This document shows positions 1 to 9,239 of a DNA stretch of 64,000 bases, in pieces. The stretch covers positions 5,456,001 through 5,520,000 of the forward strand of contig NZ_CP126095.1 of the NCBI RefSeq assembly GCF_030123105.1, given 5' to 3'. The notes below the pieces were generated by a model. It was not told the DNA's origin. It worked only from the letters and a program-made list of their open reading frames with translations, and made no database searches. How positions within the stretch are numbered: the stretch's first letter is position 1; each line of letters starts with the position of its first letter. This DNA comes from Paenibacillus sp. G2S3. Its GTDB lineage: Bacteria; Bacillota; Bacilli; Paenibacillales; Paenibacillaceae. A program made the position numbers and the translations under genes.

Positions 1-582
1 AGAGGTGGAAAAATAATTATAACCAGCATTCTCATTTAATTGCAGATCACTGCTTTTAACCGATGATGCAGCCTTAGCCACAAAAGCCTTGGCGATCTCC
101 AGTGCCTGAGTCTGCGATACTTTCGGTGGATAATAGGATTCGTTATTCTCACGTGGGTATGAAATATACGTACTGATGATATCTCCATTAATCGCATCTA
201 TCTCACTGCTAAAGCCATATCCCATATTCCCCTCTTGAATCTGCCACTGAATATTCCAGATCATTTGATTTGCTGGAGAGGGGTAGCTTTGGTTAGATCC
301 CAGTTGAACATTGTTTACCGTTGCATCCTTTAGGGATGGGAATAGTTCTCTTAGCTTCGCAACCGCTTGCTCCTGTGTGAATTTCACTTTTGTAAGATCT
401 GCCTCGGAGTTCGTTGTAGTCACCGGTGCTTGTGCGCTAACCTGTGTTACCGTAGTGTTGCTACTAACAGATGTAGTATCGGCTGCGGCCAAGCTTGGAG
501 GTAACAATAATGCGATGGCGACAGAAGTAATCAATACCGTTTTAGCTGTCTGATGAACAAAGTGAGTGTTATTGCTTTTCAA
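1..582 (-). CDS. Secreted YcdB/PepSY-like protein, N-terminal part (cut by window edge)
   Basis: Only the first 194 codons are in the window; the rest lies to the left. I placed the start at a TTG directly after an AGGAGG site, because the nearby ATG in another frame stops after seven codons. The translation opens with a signal peptide (hydrophobic stretch ending in SLAAA), then a Ser/Thr-rich linker. A segment with FTQEQAVAKLRELFPSL, NIQWQI and ISTYISYP follows, as in YcdB/YcdC and PepSY-like domains of Paenibacillus cell-surface proteins. Such proteins often carry S-layer homology domains further on, which cannot be checked here. It diverges from the beta-lactamase-like gene to its right. 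Confidence 0.75.
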   Translation of the reverse strand, partial: MKSNNTHFVHQTAKTVLITSVAIALLLPPSLAAADTTSVSSNTTVTQVSAQAPVTTTNSEADLTKVKFTQEQAVAKLRELFPSLKDATVNNVQLGSNQSYPSPANQMIWNIQWQIQEGNMGYGFSSEIDAINGDIISTYISYPRENNESYYPPKVSQTQALEIAKAFVAKAASSVKSSDLQLNENAGYNYFSTS

Positions 583-697
583 AAGAATTCATCCTCCTCT
601 AACACGTGATTCATAACATTATACAGATAATTACTTATATTTTCCATATTTAATTAACGACAGGAAATTACAAGGTTTATGTAATGCACACTATATA

Positions 698-710
698 AGC
701 TATAATGGTA
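698..710 (+). promoter_or_regulatory. Possible -10 element for the serine hydrolase gene
   Basis: A TATAAT hexamer (701-706) lies about 50 bases before the hydrolase coding frame. The -35 region at the proper distance is weak (TATGTA), so this is only a likely promoter. Confidence 0.35.
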
Positions 711-753
711 GGCAGCTACAGCTTCAACTCATCTATGAAAGGGGGCCATTCAC

Positions 754-1701
754 ATTACTGATTGGAACCTTCAGCCGCTTATAGACGGTATTACTGGCCT
801 AGAAATTCGCAGTTGTCTAATCATTCAACATGGAAAACCTATACTGGAGCATTATCGCGAGCCAGAAATCGCTAAGGAGCTAGGTAAAATTAACTCATGC
901 ACCAAAAGCGTGCTCGCCGCCTTAGTTAGCATAGCCATAGATAAACAAATGGTTCCACCACCTGATACACCCATTTCTCTATTTTTCCCTTCATTAAAAG
1001 AGGATCAAGATCCACGAAAAAGAGAGATCACTATCCGTCACTTATTAACGATGACCGCAGGCTTTAACTGGACGGAGTTTGGGGGGCAGAATTCCTTTCC
1101 GACCATGACCAGAACCGCAGACTGGATAAAGTTTGTGCTCGCCCAGCCGCTATCTCATACGCCAGGCACTGAGATGAACTATAACTCCGGTTGCTCTCAG
1201 CTATTATCCGCTATCCTACGTGAATGTTCTGGACAAGATGTTGCAGCATTTGCCGAAGATCAGCTATTTCAGCCGCTTGGCATCGAAAGCTACCGCTGGG
1301 ATAGTGATCCGCAAGGCATTCATACTGGTGGTTTTGGCCTTTACATGAAGCCAGAAGATATGCTGAAATTCGGTCTCCTTTATTTGCAAGAGGGGCGCTG
1401 GAAGGATCAGCAGCTTATCCTTTCAGATACAGTACAGAAGTCCACTCACCCTTATGTTGCAGCCACGCTACCACAGAAGGGCTTCTATGGCTGGCACTGG
1501 TGGGTATCCTCATTTAATACAGGTACAGAGCAGCAGCCGAATGAGATCCCTTATTATTTTGCGCTTGGCTTCATGGGCCAGCATATTATTGTGGTTCCAT
1601 CCTACGGGCTGGTAGTAGTCATCACTGCGGATAAATACAAAAAAGGCTCACCAGCTAATGTATTCGGTCGATTTATTGTGCCAGCGCTTCTAGGGCAGTA
1701 A
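754..1701 (+). CDS. Class C beta-lactamase-fold serine hydrolase with apparent ATT start
   Basis: The open frame holds the three motifs of the beta-lactamase/penicillin-binding superfamily: SxxK as S-C-T-K (serine codon at 895), YxN-like MNYNSG, and HTGGFG near the C-terminal third. A GTG at 910 gives a 263-residue product but would remove the catalytic serine. Read upstream, the frame stays open to a TGA at 736 and encodes a typical family N-terminus (ITDWNLQPL, then SCLIIQHGKPILEHY), yet contains no ATG, GTG or TTG. A good ribosome site (AAAGGGGG, 738-745) sits eight bases before ATT at 754. I infer an unusual ATT start; a damaged start codon or sequencing error is the alternative. No signal peptide is visible, so it is probably a cytoplasmic esterase/amidase-like enzyme. 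Confidence 0.7.
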   Translation: MTDWNLQPLIDGITGLEIRSCLIIQHGKPILEHYREPEIAKELGKINSCTKSVLAALVSIAIDKQMVPPPDTPISLFFPSLKEDQDPRKREITIRHLLTMTAGFNWTEFGGQNSFPTMTRTADWIKFVLAQPLSHTPGTEMNYNSGCSQLLSAILRECSGQDVAAFAEDQLFQPLGIESYRWDSDPQGIHTGGFGLYMKPEDMLKFGLLYLQEGRWKDQQLILSDTVQKSTHPYVAATLPQKGFYGWHWWVSSFNTGTEQQPNEIPYYFALGFMGQHIIVVPSYGLVVVITADKYKKGSPANVFGRFIVPALLGQ

Positions 1702-1941
1702 GAAGAGGGAGGCTCAAGAGAGCTATCGGACACAAGGGACTCTATTTCTACGATATGCCTTCATTTGAGGGGCTTGCGGACTCCATAGCCTTTATTCCCT
1801 TAAAAAAGGCCGGTTCCGAGCCAATTTATAAAGAATAACGCCTCTCGGGTCCGCAACCAACGCCAAAAGACAATATATTCGCAAATAGCGCCTTCTGAGT
1901 CCGGAGCATTTCCCATTAGCTGTAGCTCTTCATGCAGAATT

Positions 1942-1983
1942 AAAAAACCAGCAAGTCTCCACCCGGGAGGCTTGCTGGTTTTT
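1942..1983. terminator. Bidirectional intrinsic terminator
   Basis: An 11-bp inverted repeat (AAACCAGCAAG / CTTGCTGGTTT) has an A-run on the left and a T-run on the right. It lies just downstream of the last gene of the ten-gene sugar operon and can also end the serine hydrolase transcript. The 240 bases between the hydrolase stop and this hairpin hold no gene. Confidence 0.85.
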
Positions 1984-1994
1984 AGTAAATAGAG

Positions 1995-2987
1995 TTACTC
2001 TCCGGCAATACCAGAGCGTTCCACGCTTTCGACGAAATGACGTTGTACGAACAAGTACAGAATCAGAATCGGCAAAATCGTTAGGATACACGCCGCCATG
2101 ACCTGATTCAGTCCGGTTGGAGCCATCCCAATAGAACCTGAAGTCATTTGCGACATGGTCTCAGCCGCCTGATTATTCGAACCGTAGAACATCGCTAATC
2201 GTTGCGACAGATTATAGAAATCCGGCGTCGTTAAATAAGTATTCGGTTCAAAGCTATCGTTCCAGTGCCATACAACAGAGAATAAGAATACAATCAGCAT
2301 AGCTGGCTTAGCGATAGGGAACATGATTTTCCAGTACGTTCTAAATGCGCCTGCGCCGTCGATACGTGCTGCTTCCTCCAACACTTTAGGCATTCCGCGA
2401 TAGAACTGAATAAAGATCAGAACGAATAATGCCCCCTTCAATCCGTGACCAAACATAGAAGGGACCACAAATGGCAGATGTGTATTGATCCAGCCCAAAT
2501 CACTAAAGAACAAATACAATGGGACAACAATCGTCTGCGGTGGAACTAGAAAAGTAAACAACAGTAGAATGAAACATACCCCGTAGCCTGGAAACCGGTA
2601 TCTGGCAAAACCATAACCGATTAAGGAACAGCTCAAAATTTGCAGAACTGCACTCCCAAAAGAAATAATCGCACTATTCGCGAAGCCCGCCCAAAATTTA
2701 AGCGAATCCCATGCCAGAATATAGTTTCCAAAACTAAACTGTTTCGGAAGCCATTGCACCGTAGCATCGGCGACGTCAGTCACTTGCATCATCGATTTCG
2801 ACACCATGTATAACAAGGGGTACAGGAAGACAAACGTTAAGCTGAGAATGACCAAGTAATAAAAAGCGATATTCAGCACCTGAAGCGAGCGTTTTACGAC
2901 TCTGTCCAGCTTGCCGCTTGCCTTCAAGCGAGTGGACAGATGTTCCATGTTCGTTGTCCGAACCTGTTTTACGGATTCCTTCAACAT
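1995..2987 (-). CDS. Carbohydrate ABC transporter permease (MalG-type)
   Basis: This inner-membrane component of a CUT1-type sugar importer has about six membrane helices. The EAA loop that contacts the ATPase is visible as LEEAARIDGAGAFRTYWKIMFPIAKPA. The start follows a GGGAGGAAG ribosome site. The N-terminal cytoplasmic tail is about 45 residues, longer than usual for MalG proteins. It is the last gene of the operon, three bases after its MalF-type partner; no ATPase is encoded nearby, so a shared MsmX-like ATPase elsewhere is expected. Confidence 0.93.
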   Translation of the reverse strand: MLKESVKQVRTTNMEHLSTRLKASGKLDRVVKRSLQVLNIAFYYLVILSLTFVFLYPLLYMVSKSMMQVTDVADATVQWLPKQFSFGNYILAWDSLKFWAGFANSAIISFGSAVLQILSCSLIGYGFARYRFPGYGVCFILLLFTFLVPPQTIVVPLYLFFSDLGWINTHLPFVVPSMFGHGLKGALFVLIFIQFYRGMPKVLEEAARIDGAGAFRTYWKIMFPIAKPAMLIVFLFSVVWHWNDSFEPNTYLTTPDFYNLSQRLAMFYGSNNQAAETMSQMTSGSIGMAPTGLNQVMAACILTILPILILYLFVQRHFVESVERSGIAGE

Positions 2988-2990
2988 CTT

Positions 2991-3866
2991 CTACTTCCTC
3001 CCTTCGGTGGCACCGAGCGACTTGCTGAACAGCAGGAAGACCAAGCCCAGAACCAAGAAAATAAACACAAAATAAATCCACCCCATCGCTGAGCCATACC
3101 CAAAATCATTATTTTTAAAGACGACATTTAAAATATGACTCATGATTTGATTGTCCGCCTTCGTGAATGAACTGACGATACTGAACAATGTGTTTACGAG
3201 CATCATCGGCATAATCATCGGAAAGGTGATTTTCCAAAAGCTTTCCCAAGCCGTTGCTCCGTCACATTTGGCCGCTTCATAGAGCGAAACAGAAATCGTC
3301 TGTAACCCCGCTAGAAAAATCAGAATTTGCACGCCGGAATCCCACATCACCAGCGTTAAAGATTCTGCATATTTCAGCAAAGACTTCAGAATGTCGCCGG
3401 GGATAAAGTTATGAAGCTTATCGTATAAATCCTGATTATAAAAAATCGGTAAATTTGCAGCACCCTGATCCATCAATTTCCCCAGAATTGCACCTGAAGC
3501 AATGATGACGGGTAAAAAGAACACGCCGCGGAAAAAGGTTTTTCCAATCAATCCACGATTCAGCAAAATCGCGCAGAACAGTGAAAAGATAAGAATTAAT
3601 GGAACCTGAGTCACCGTCGACACCATCGTCGACTTGAGCAAAGGCAAGAAATTAACATCTGTAGTAAAAGCAGCGCGATAATGCTCCATCCCGACAAAAG
3701 TGGCCAGCAAGCCACCCTTACTCACTTGGAGATCCTGAAAGGAGTAATACAAGGAACGGCCCAGCGGAACAGCCATAAACACCAGAAATCCGACCAGCCA
3801 CAGGCCGATGAAGGAATATCCTTCAACGAAATAACGCGCTCGCATCGATAACTTTGATTTTTTCAC
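2991..3866 (-). CDS. Sugar ABC transporter permease (MalF-type)
   Basis: Six-helix membrane subunit pairing with the following MalG-type permease. The conserved cytoplasmic loop reads LYEAAKCDGATAWESFWKI, with cysteine in the usual isoleucine position of the EAA-IDGA motif. It starts at GTG after AGGAGG. It follows the DUF5696 gene closely and is the third gene of the second transport module of this operon. No substrate can be named from sequence; the arabinofuranosidase at the head of the operon suggests pentose-containing oligosaccharides. Confidence 0.92.
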   Translation of the reverse strand: MKKSKLSMRARYFVEGYSFIGLWLVGFLVFMAVPLGRSLYYSFQDLQVSKGGLLATFVGMEHYRAAFTTDVNFLPLLKSTMVSTVTQVPLILIFSLFCAILLNRGLIGKTFFRGVFFLPVIIASGAILGKLMDQGAANLPIFYNQDLYDKLHNFIPGDILKSLLKYAESLTLVMWDSGVQILIFLAGLQTISVSLYEAAKCDGATAWESFWKITFPMIMPMMLVNTLFSIVSSFTKADNQIMSHILNVVFKNNDFGYGSAMGWIYFVFIFLVLGLVFLLFSKSLGATEGRK

Positions 3867-3870
3867 TTCC

Positions 3871-6246
3871 TCATCCTCCTGTTACCGCATAGCTGTATGC
3901 CTCGACGCTCTGACCTGACACGTCGACGGACTGCTCATTATAGTTCACTATAATGCTCACACCGTTTGCATAAGTCGTCCGAAAGACCTTACTTTGCAGC
4001 TGCTCATGATTCGTCATTTGCTGGTTGCGAATGCTGTCATAGACCTCTTTCAGTTCGAGATAATTCTGCACGGAAGACGCCAGCCAGTTCTCAACACTGG
4101 AGCTGAACAGCGTATCAGCCATGGTTCTCTGAAGATCGCTAGTGGGAGCATAAGTTAATTCATAACTTGGAAGGGCTCCATATTCCAGCGCCCGTAATGT
4201 TTGATTACTGGAATCATCGTACAGATTGACAGGGCTTGCTGTATAAGGCACTAAGCCGTGTAACACCAGCTGGTAGAACGGAATTGCCCGATCCGTATAA
4301 ACAAATTGGCTGGAATCGAGTGGCGCCTCATCAATCCGGTTCACATGTCCGAGTGTATAGGCAAACCCATAATCCACTGCCGTGTTAAGCTCGCTATTGC
4401 GGAAGGTATCCAATGCATTAACATAAGTATCTTCTGTAAGCTGGCGGTCCGTATTGGATTTGTTATCCTCATCGGAATATAACAAGCTTCCAAAGTGTTC
4501 AAATTGAACGCCCTTAATCCCTAATTCCTGAAACTTACTCAGCTCAGCATTACTGCGTTTTGCGATCACACTCGGTTTCATCAAATAGAAATAATCATCC
4601 GTATTCCACCGTGTGGAGAGATAGTAGACGTATTGCTTCAAGACTTCCCGATTGATTCCCCGCACAGCATCTCTACTTGCCTTCACACTATTGCTATCTT
4701 GGTAAGGCTTCACGTAATTAGCCTTCAAATAGAGATTTACACCTTTACCTGAAGCATATTCCTGAAGTTCTTTCAGCCCCTTGCTGCCCCCAAGCTTCTT
4801 CTCAACCGGAAATTGTTCTGGTTGGTTGCCGTATAGACCATTCTTGGACCATCCCTCGATCGTAATCTCAAGCTGAGCAACACCCTCGGCCTGATACTGA
4901 TCAATCATGGTCTTGATTTGTTTAAACGTAGTTGCTTCAATGAAGGTTGAACCGATGACTTCATCACGAGAAATCCCACCTAGCACTTGAAGATATAGTG
5001 GCGTATTCTCAAGAACCACTTCTTTAATCTTCTTTTCTTCCATTAAGTAATTACGGTATTCCTTCGCCATGCCAACGTAATTGGCGTCCTCTCCTTGGAG
5101 TAGAACATAACGTACGCTACGATCGGTTTTGATCATCTCACCCTGATAGTAAGGAATTTGTCCAGAATTCCCGACAAAAATAACATCATCCTTGCGCAGG
5201 GTAAATTCGCTTGATGCTCTATAAAGCGAAATTGCGCGAATGCCTGAAGGAACACCGTTGATTTTTGCGTCGGTATCTCCCTTAGTGACAATGGCTAAAT
5301 ATCCGGTGTCTCCCTGATAGATGCCAAACACTGGCAATGCGATAGCTTTCTTAAGCGGCGCCGCTTTTTGCCAAGAGTTATCCGTAATTTCATGATTTTG
5401 TTTCACGAAGGTTTCGTCCCCGCCGTAAATGTACTCAGAATAACCTTTCAAATAAGCGGGATGATCTTTACGAAAGTCCAGCAATGCTCCCGAACCATCT
5501 GGAAGCATCATTGCGCCATCCGCATCTTCTCTAGCAGCATGAAAAAATGGCAAGACCTCAAGGCTTGTGAACTTCGCGCTCCCCTCTTCCTTCAAGTACT
5601 CCTGTGGAATGGAAGTTTCAAATCCGTTAGCAGTCAGTCTGTACTCCAGAGCAAAGGACAGCTTCAGACTTTCAAAAGAGAATACAGCACGAACAACATC
5701 TGGCTCAATGGCTACAGAGACAGAAGAATCCTCATCTTTAAGGGGATAGATTTGGGTAATGTCTGCCCCTTGTGTATATCTCGCATAAATCGGTGCGGTC
5801 GTATATTTCTTAATATTAGGCATGGCCGTGCGCTCCAGCTGTGGAGATCCAAGCCATTCCTTGTTTGTGATTTTGTCAGTGATGCGAAGATTTCCCGATT
5901 TCTCATCCACATACAATATATAGCGGTCGTTCTCCAACGCTTTCGTTCCAGGCGTGACCGGCTGCAGCTCAGCCTTCTGAACAGGTGCTGCTACAGTGGC
6001 TGGAGTCCGCTCTGCAGCTGGGGCTGTAGCCTCTACTACTTGCACCGCTGTGTCCTGCACTTCAACTGGTTCATTCGACGACGCCGCTGTTTCCTCTTGT
6101 GCAGCCTCTTTGCCTTCTTCAGTCTGAACAGACTGCGCAGCGGTGGACGGATCGGCGGAACTGTGTAGGGGTTGAACATTTATAACTGCGAACAGCATCA
6201 TCACAACAATACAGAGAATGCCCCGCACTTTCATATTTTTTATCAT
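3871..6246 (-). CDS. DUF5696 domain secreted protein
   Basis: A 791-residue exported protein with an N-terminal signal peptide (about residues 1-31, cleavage near HSSA). A low-complexity Ala/Glu/Val linker (about 32-100) and a large DUF5696-type domain follow. The body shows features of a carbohydrate-active TIM-barrel-like fold: MMLPDGSGALLDF, repeated aromatic patches, YLKANYVKPYQ and KGVQFEHFGSLLYSD. The family is common in Paenibacillus beside sugar importers, Yip1 and NHL-repeat proteins, exactly as here. Its biochemical role is unknown to me; polysaccharide hydrolysis or binding at the cell surface is an inference. Confidence 0.85.
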   Translation of the reverse strand: MIKNMKVRGILCIVVMMLFAVINVQPLHSSADPSTAAQSVQTEEGKEAAQEETAASSNEPVEVQDTAVQVVEATAPAAERTPATVAAPVQKAELQPVTPGTKALENDRYILYVDEKSGNLRITDKITNKEWLGSPQLERTAMPNIKKYTTAPIYARYTQGADITQIYPLKDEDSSVSVAIEPDVVRAVFSFESLKLSFALEYRLTANGFETSIPQEYLKEEGSAKFTSLEVLPFFHAAREDADGAMMLPDGSGALLDFRKDHPAYLKGYSEYIYGGDETFVKQNHEITDNSWQKAAPLKKAIALPVFGIYQGDTGYLAIVTKGDTDAKINGVPSGIRAISLYRASSEFTLRKDDVIFVGNSGQIPYYQGEMIKTDRSVRYVLLQGEDANYVGMAKEYRNYLMEEKKIKEVVLENTPLYLQVLGGISRDEVIGSTFIEATTFKQIKTMIDQYQAEGVAQLEITIEGWSKNGLYGNQPEQFPVEKKLGGSKGLKELQEYASGKGVNLYLKANYVKPYQDSNSVKASRDAVRGINREVLKQYVYYLSTRWNTDDYFYLMKPSVIAKRSNAELSKFQELGIKGVQFEHFGSLLYSDEDNKSNTDRQLTEDTYVNALDTFRNSELNTAVDYGFAYTLGHVNRIDEAPLDSSQFVYTDRAIPFYQLVLHGLVPYTASPVNLYDDSSNQTLRALEYGALPSYELTYAPTSDLQRTMADTLFSSSVENWLASSVQNYLELKEVYDSIRNQQMTNHEQLQSKVFRTTYANGVSIIVNYNEQSVDVSGQSVEAYSYAVTGG

Positions 6247-6264
6247 CGTGTTACCTTTCCCTCC

Positions 6265-6879
6265 TTACGCGCGCAATCTCAACTCTTTGAGCAGAACGAT
6301 AATAAATGAAACAAATTGATTGGAAATACCAAACAGCAAGATGCCTACGAACCAGATAATGGCGATTCCTATTACACTGATTATGGTTATAAAAATAACC
6401 TTGCGAATCTCAAAATCATGTAGGATTTTCACTTTCATCAAAATCAACCAAGCGACCCATAGGATCACAAACTTATGCAGCAGATTGAAGGTTGAAGCTT
6501 CATCCAGTGAAAGGACCAACGTAAGCAGCGTAACTGGAATAATAAAGAGCATGTAAGGCACCAGCGCAAAGGCACTGCCCACAAAAATCTCCTTGAACTT
6601 CCCCTCACCGTCCATGATTGTACTGACACCCCAGTTCGAGACACACCAGGTCAACCAAGGAACGATAAGCCAAATGAACTCATGAAACATAGAGATTTCA
6701 TGCGGTTCTCTAGTCTGGAATGCATACCCCGTAATCAGAATAGAGATCATTCGTGCCACAAAAGTCAGCAGAACGATTGCAATTCCCTGTATCCAAAGGA
6801 TCCGTTGCTTTCCCTGAATGTCGTTATAGAACTGATAAGGATGAACTACAACCTGATGAATCATTCGCAAGGTGTTCAT
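6265..6879 (-). CDS. Yip1 family membrane protein
   Basis: A 204-residue protein with about five membrane segments and the N-terminal pattern VVVHPYQFYNDIQ seen in bacterial Yip1-domain proteins. It overlaps the end of the preceding NHL gene by four bases (ATGA), implying translational coupling. The function of bacterial Yip1 proteins is poorly known. Its constant company with DUF5696 and NHL proteins suggests a membrane scaffold for the surface glycan machinery, which is inference. Confidence 0.82.
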   Translation of the reverse strand: MNTLRMIHQVVVHPYQFYNDIQGKQRILWIQGIAIVLLTFVARMISILITGYAFQTREPHEISMFHEFIWLIVPWLTWCVSNWGVSTIMDGEGKFKEIFVGSAFALVPYMLFIIPVTLLTLVLSLDEASTFNLLHKFVILWVAWLILMKVKILHDFEIRKVIFITIISVIGIAIIWFVGILLFGISNQFVSFIIVLLKELRLRA

Positions 6880-8369
6880 CCAATTTCCCCCTTTGCCGGG
6901 TCCAATACAGCCTGGTTACCTTTATACAGCCAGGAATGGAATCTCCGGTATAATCTCGGCGCACTCCAGAACAGTAACAAGAACAGCCCGATTCCGCCGG
7001 CAAAGAAATAAGTAAAGTGCTCCCGGATATACAATTTGCGGTATTCGCGGAAAGCGGATGAATAATCAGCTTTGGAATTTGAAAGCTTGAAATAGCTCAT
7101 AGATTCCTTATATTGCTCTGCTTTATAGAGCGCTTTTCCGATAGCCTGATATGCCATGTCATAGTTGGCGTTTAACCGCAGCACCTCTTGCCATAAGGAT
7201 TGCGCATCATCATAGCTGCCATCTACGTATAGCAGGGACGCCTTATGAACCAAATCTGCAAATGGCGTGGTCCGAAAGCGATCGATTCTGCCCCGTCCTT
7301 TATCCACCACATAGATCATTCCATCAGAGGTTTGATCTACAGCCGATGGGGTCACGAATAGTCCGTTCTGATCCCCGATCCCGCCGAAGCTGAATAACAA
7401 ATTTCCCAGCTTGTCATATTGGAAGACTTTACTGGACTGCAAATCCAGCGCGGTTATAAATCCATTTTCATCGATACTGATCCCCATAAAGGAGGCCATA
7501 CTGAACGGACCGTCAGAGTAATAATCGCCGTACCAGCGTTGACCGATGTTAAGCGTATCTACGCCTACCGGAGATAATCGCTTGATCTGGTTGTACTCTT
7601 CACCCAAGGTTGTACTGTAGATAAATCCTTCTTCATCCAAATCCACGTTGGAGAATTCAGAAGGCTTAACCGTCGCCAGCTGGTTCTGCTGCTCTTTGGT
7701 GGCCACCAGCTTAATTAAGAGTCGTGTCCAAGAGAAGCCCACATGGTTCGCTCCATAGAAGCCTTTGAACTTACCGCCAGAATCAATCTGCAGCAAACCC
7801 TGCGTGTTGCCATCGCTCACCACGTACATATAATCCCGTTTATCTACGACTAGCTTAGAAGGAGAATAAGAGAAATTAGCACCTAGCAGTGGACTGTCGG
7901 GCTTCAGAAACTCTTTGACGAACTTGCCTTTTTTATCAAAAATAGCAATACGAGCATTTTTCGTATCTGCTACATACACGGTTCCATCGTCCTTAACAAA
8001 AATCCCCTTCGGCTCCTGCAGCTTCCCGCTGCCCTCCGTATCGCCGATCAGATTTAGCAGACGACCATCCTTATCCATATGAACAATACGGCTGTTCCCC
8101 GTGTCCACCACATAGATTGAATCGTCATTGCTTATAAACAGCGATTCCGGATTTTTGAAGGACCCGGTATCTGATCCCGTTGGATCGATAGAAGAATCGT
8201 AGAGGTAACCATTAATCGAACGGACCTCATTGCCGGACTGATTCCACGTATATCCCTCATATGGAGCTTCACCAGCTAGCACCTGCCCCGGAAGAAGCAG
8301 CACTGGCAGAGTCAGCGTCATCAGTAATCCTGTCAGCAGCATTTTTTTCACATTACGTCCTATCATCAT
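6876..8369 (-). CDS. NHL-repeat and TPR protein, membrane anchored
   Basis: A signal peptide is followed by NHL beta-propeller repeats (for example IYVVDTGNSRIVHMDKDGRL, VYVADTKNARIAIFDKKGKF, IYVVDKGRGRIDRF; about residues 70-370). Next come one or two TPR-like helical pairs (about 375-440) and a single C-terminal membrane helix (FFAGGIGLFLLLFWSAP) with a short basic tail. The propeller and TPR therefore face outside the cell. Two ATG codons lie at the start; the second has better spacing from GGGGGAG. It follows the permease gene by eight bases. A glycan-binding or assembly role is inferred from context only. Confidence 0.85.
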   Translation of the reverse strand: MMIGRNVKKMLLTGLLMTLTLPVLLLPGQVLAGEAPYEGYTWNQSGNEVRSINGYLYDSSIDPTGSDTGSFKNPESLFISNDDSIYVVDTGNSRIVHMDKDGRLLNLIGDTEGSGKLQEPKGIFVKDDGTVYVADTKNARIAIFDKKGKFVKEFLKPDSPLLGANFSYSPSKLVVDKRDYMYVVSDGNTQGLLQIDSGGKFKGFYGANHVGFSWTRLLIKLVATKEQQNQLATVKPSEFSNVDLDEEGFIYSTTLGEEYNQIKRLSPVGVDTLNIGQRWYGDYYSDGPFSMASFMGISIDENGFITALDLQSSKVFQYDKLGNLLFSFGGIGDQNGLFVTPSAVDQTSDGMIYVVDKGRGRIDRFRTTPFADLVHKASLLYVDGSYDDAQSLWQEVLRLNANYDMAYQAIGKALYKAEQYKESMSYFKLSNSKADYSSAFREYRKLYIREHFTYFFAGGIGLFLLLFWSAPRLYRRFHSWLYKGNQAVLDPAKGEIG

Positions 8370-8377
8370 GACTCCCC

Positions 8378-9238
8378 CTATTCCTTCAGCCCCGAATGGG
8401 CCATTGTTTGAAGCACCATTCGCTGCGTTAATATAAAGACAAGAATAGTCGGGAGAATCATCAAGAAGCTCGCTGCCGCCAGCGTACCTACCCTAGCTAC
8501 AACCCCGGCACCACCGCTAATGGTCTGGATGGCAAGAGGTAACGTCTTCATTTCTTGAACTGTCGTATAAACCATTGAAGGGTACGGATCGTTCCAAGCA
8601 GAAATGAAGCTAAATAAGGCAAAAGTCGAAATCGCCGGCTTAAGCATCGGTATCACCACAACCCAGAATACCTTCCATTCAGAAGCGCCATCTATGCGGG
8701 CCGCCTCTAGTAAAGCATCTGGAAGCTGCCGCAGGAACTGGGTCATAAGGAACATTCCCATTGGCGCAGCCAGATAAGGTAGGATCATTGCAAAATAAGA
8801 ATTCATTAATCCGCTGCGACTAATCAGCAGATATTGTGGAATTTGCAATACCAATGGCGAGAACATTAGCGCCGCCACGATCATATTAAAGATAGCGCTT
8901 TTAAATGGCATATTATGCTTGGCAAGCGGATAAGCCGCCATCGCCGAAATTAAGACACCACCGACCACAATCCCCGATGTAACGATCACACTATTAAAGA
9001 TAAACCGTGAGAACGGCACCGCCGATGTTCCGGTAATTAACAGCAAATCACGAAAGTTCACCAACGTCGGATTCACTACGAAGAACCGCGGCGGGAACAG
9101 GAACAATTCACTAGTTGGCTTTAAAGCGGTCACTGCCATATAGACAAGTGGCAGCAGCATAATTAAGCCAAACACCGTTAAGAACAGATATAAAAAGATG
9201 CCTCCATAATCAATACGCCGTAAATTTAATTTGTGCAT
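8378..9238 (-). CDS. Carbohydrate ABC transporter permease (MalG-type)
   Basis: Six predicted helices and the EAA motif LLEAARIDGASEWKVFWVVVIPMLKP. I chose the internal ATG (MHKLNLRR) because it follows GGGAGGGATTAGG, whereas a longer reading would run into the preceding permease gene. It forms a pair with that upstream MalF-type gene, the first transport module of the operon. The second permease pair at the end of the operon is clearly divergent in sequence, so this is not a recent duplication. Confidence 0.92.
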   Translation of the reverse strand: MHKLNLRRIDYGGIFLYLFLTVFGLIMLLPLVYMAVTALKPTSELFLFPPRFFVVNPTLVNFRDLLLITGTSAVPFSRFIFNSVIVTSGIVVGGVLISAMAAYPLAKHNMPFKSAIFNMIVAALMFSPLVLQIPQYLLISRSGLMNSYFAMILPYLAAPMGMFLMTQFLRQLPDALLEAARIDGASEWKVFWVVVIPMLKPAISTFALFSFISAWNDPYPSMVYTTVQEMKTLPLAIQTISGGAGVVARVGTLAAASFLMILPTILVFILTQRMVLQTMAHSGLKE

Positions 9239-9239
9239 C

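Noticed and set aside
910..1701. GTG 910 as the true start of the serine hydrolase
   Set aside because: It would remove the catalytic SxxK serine, although the upstream frame is open and family-like.
5368..6168. 266-codon plus-strand open frame
   Set aside because: It lies wholly opposite the DUF5696 gene, has no ribosome site and gives a Cys/Phe/Arg-rich product without family features.
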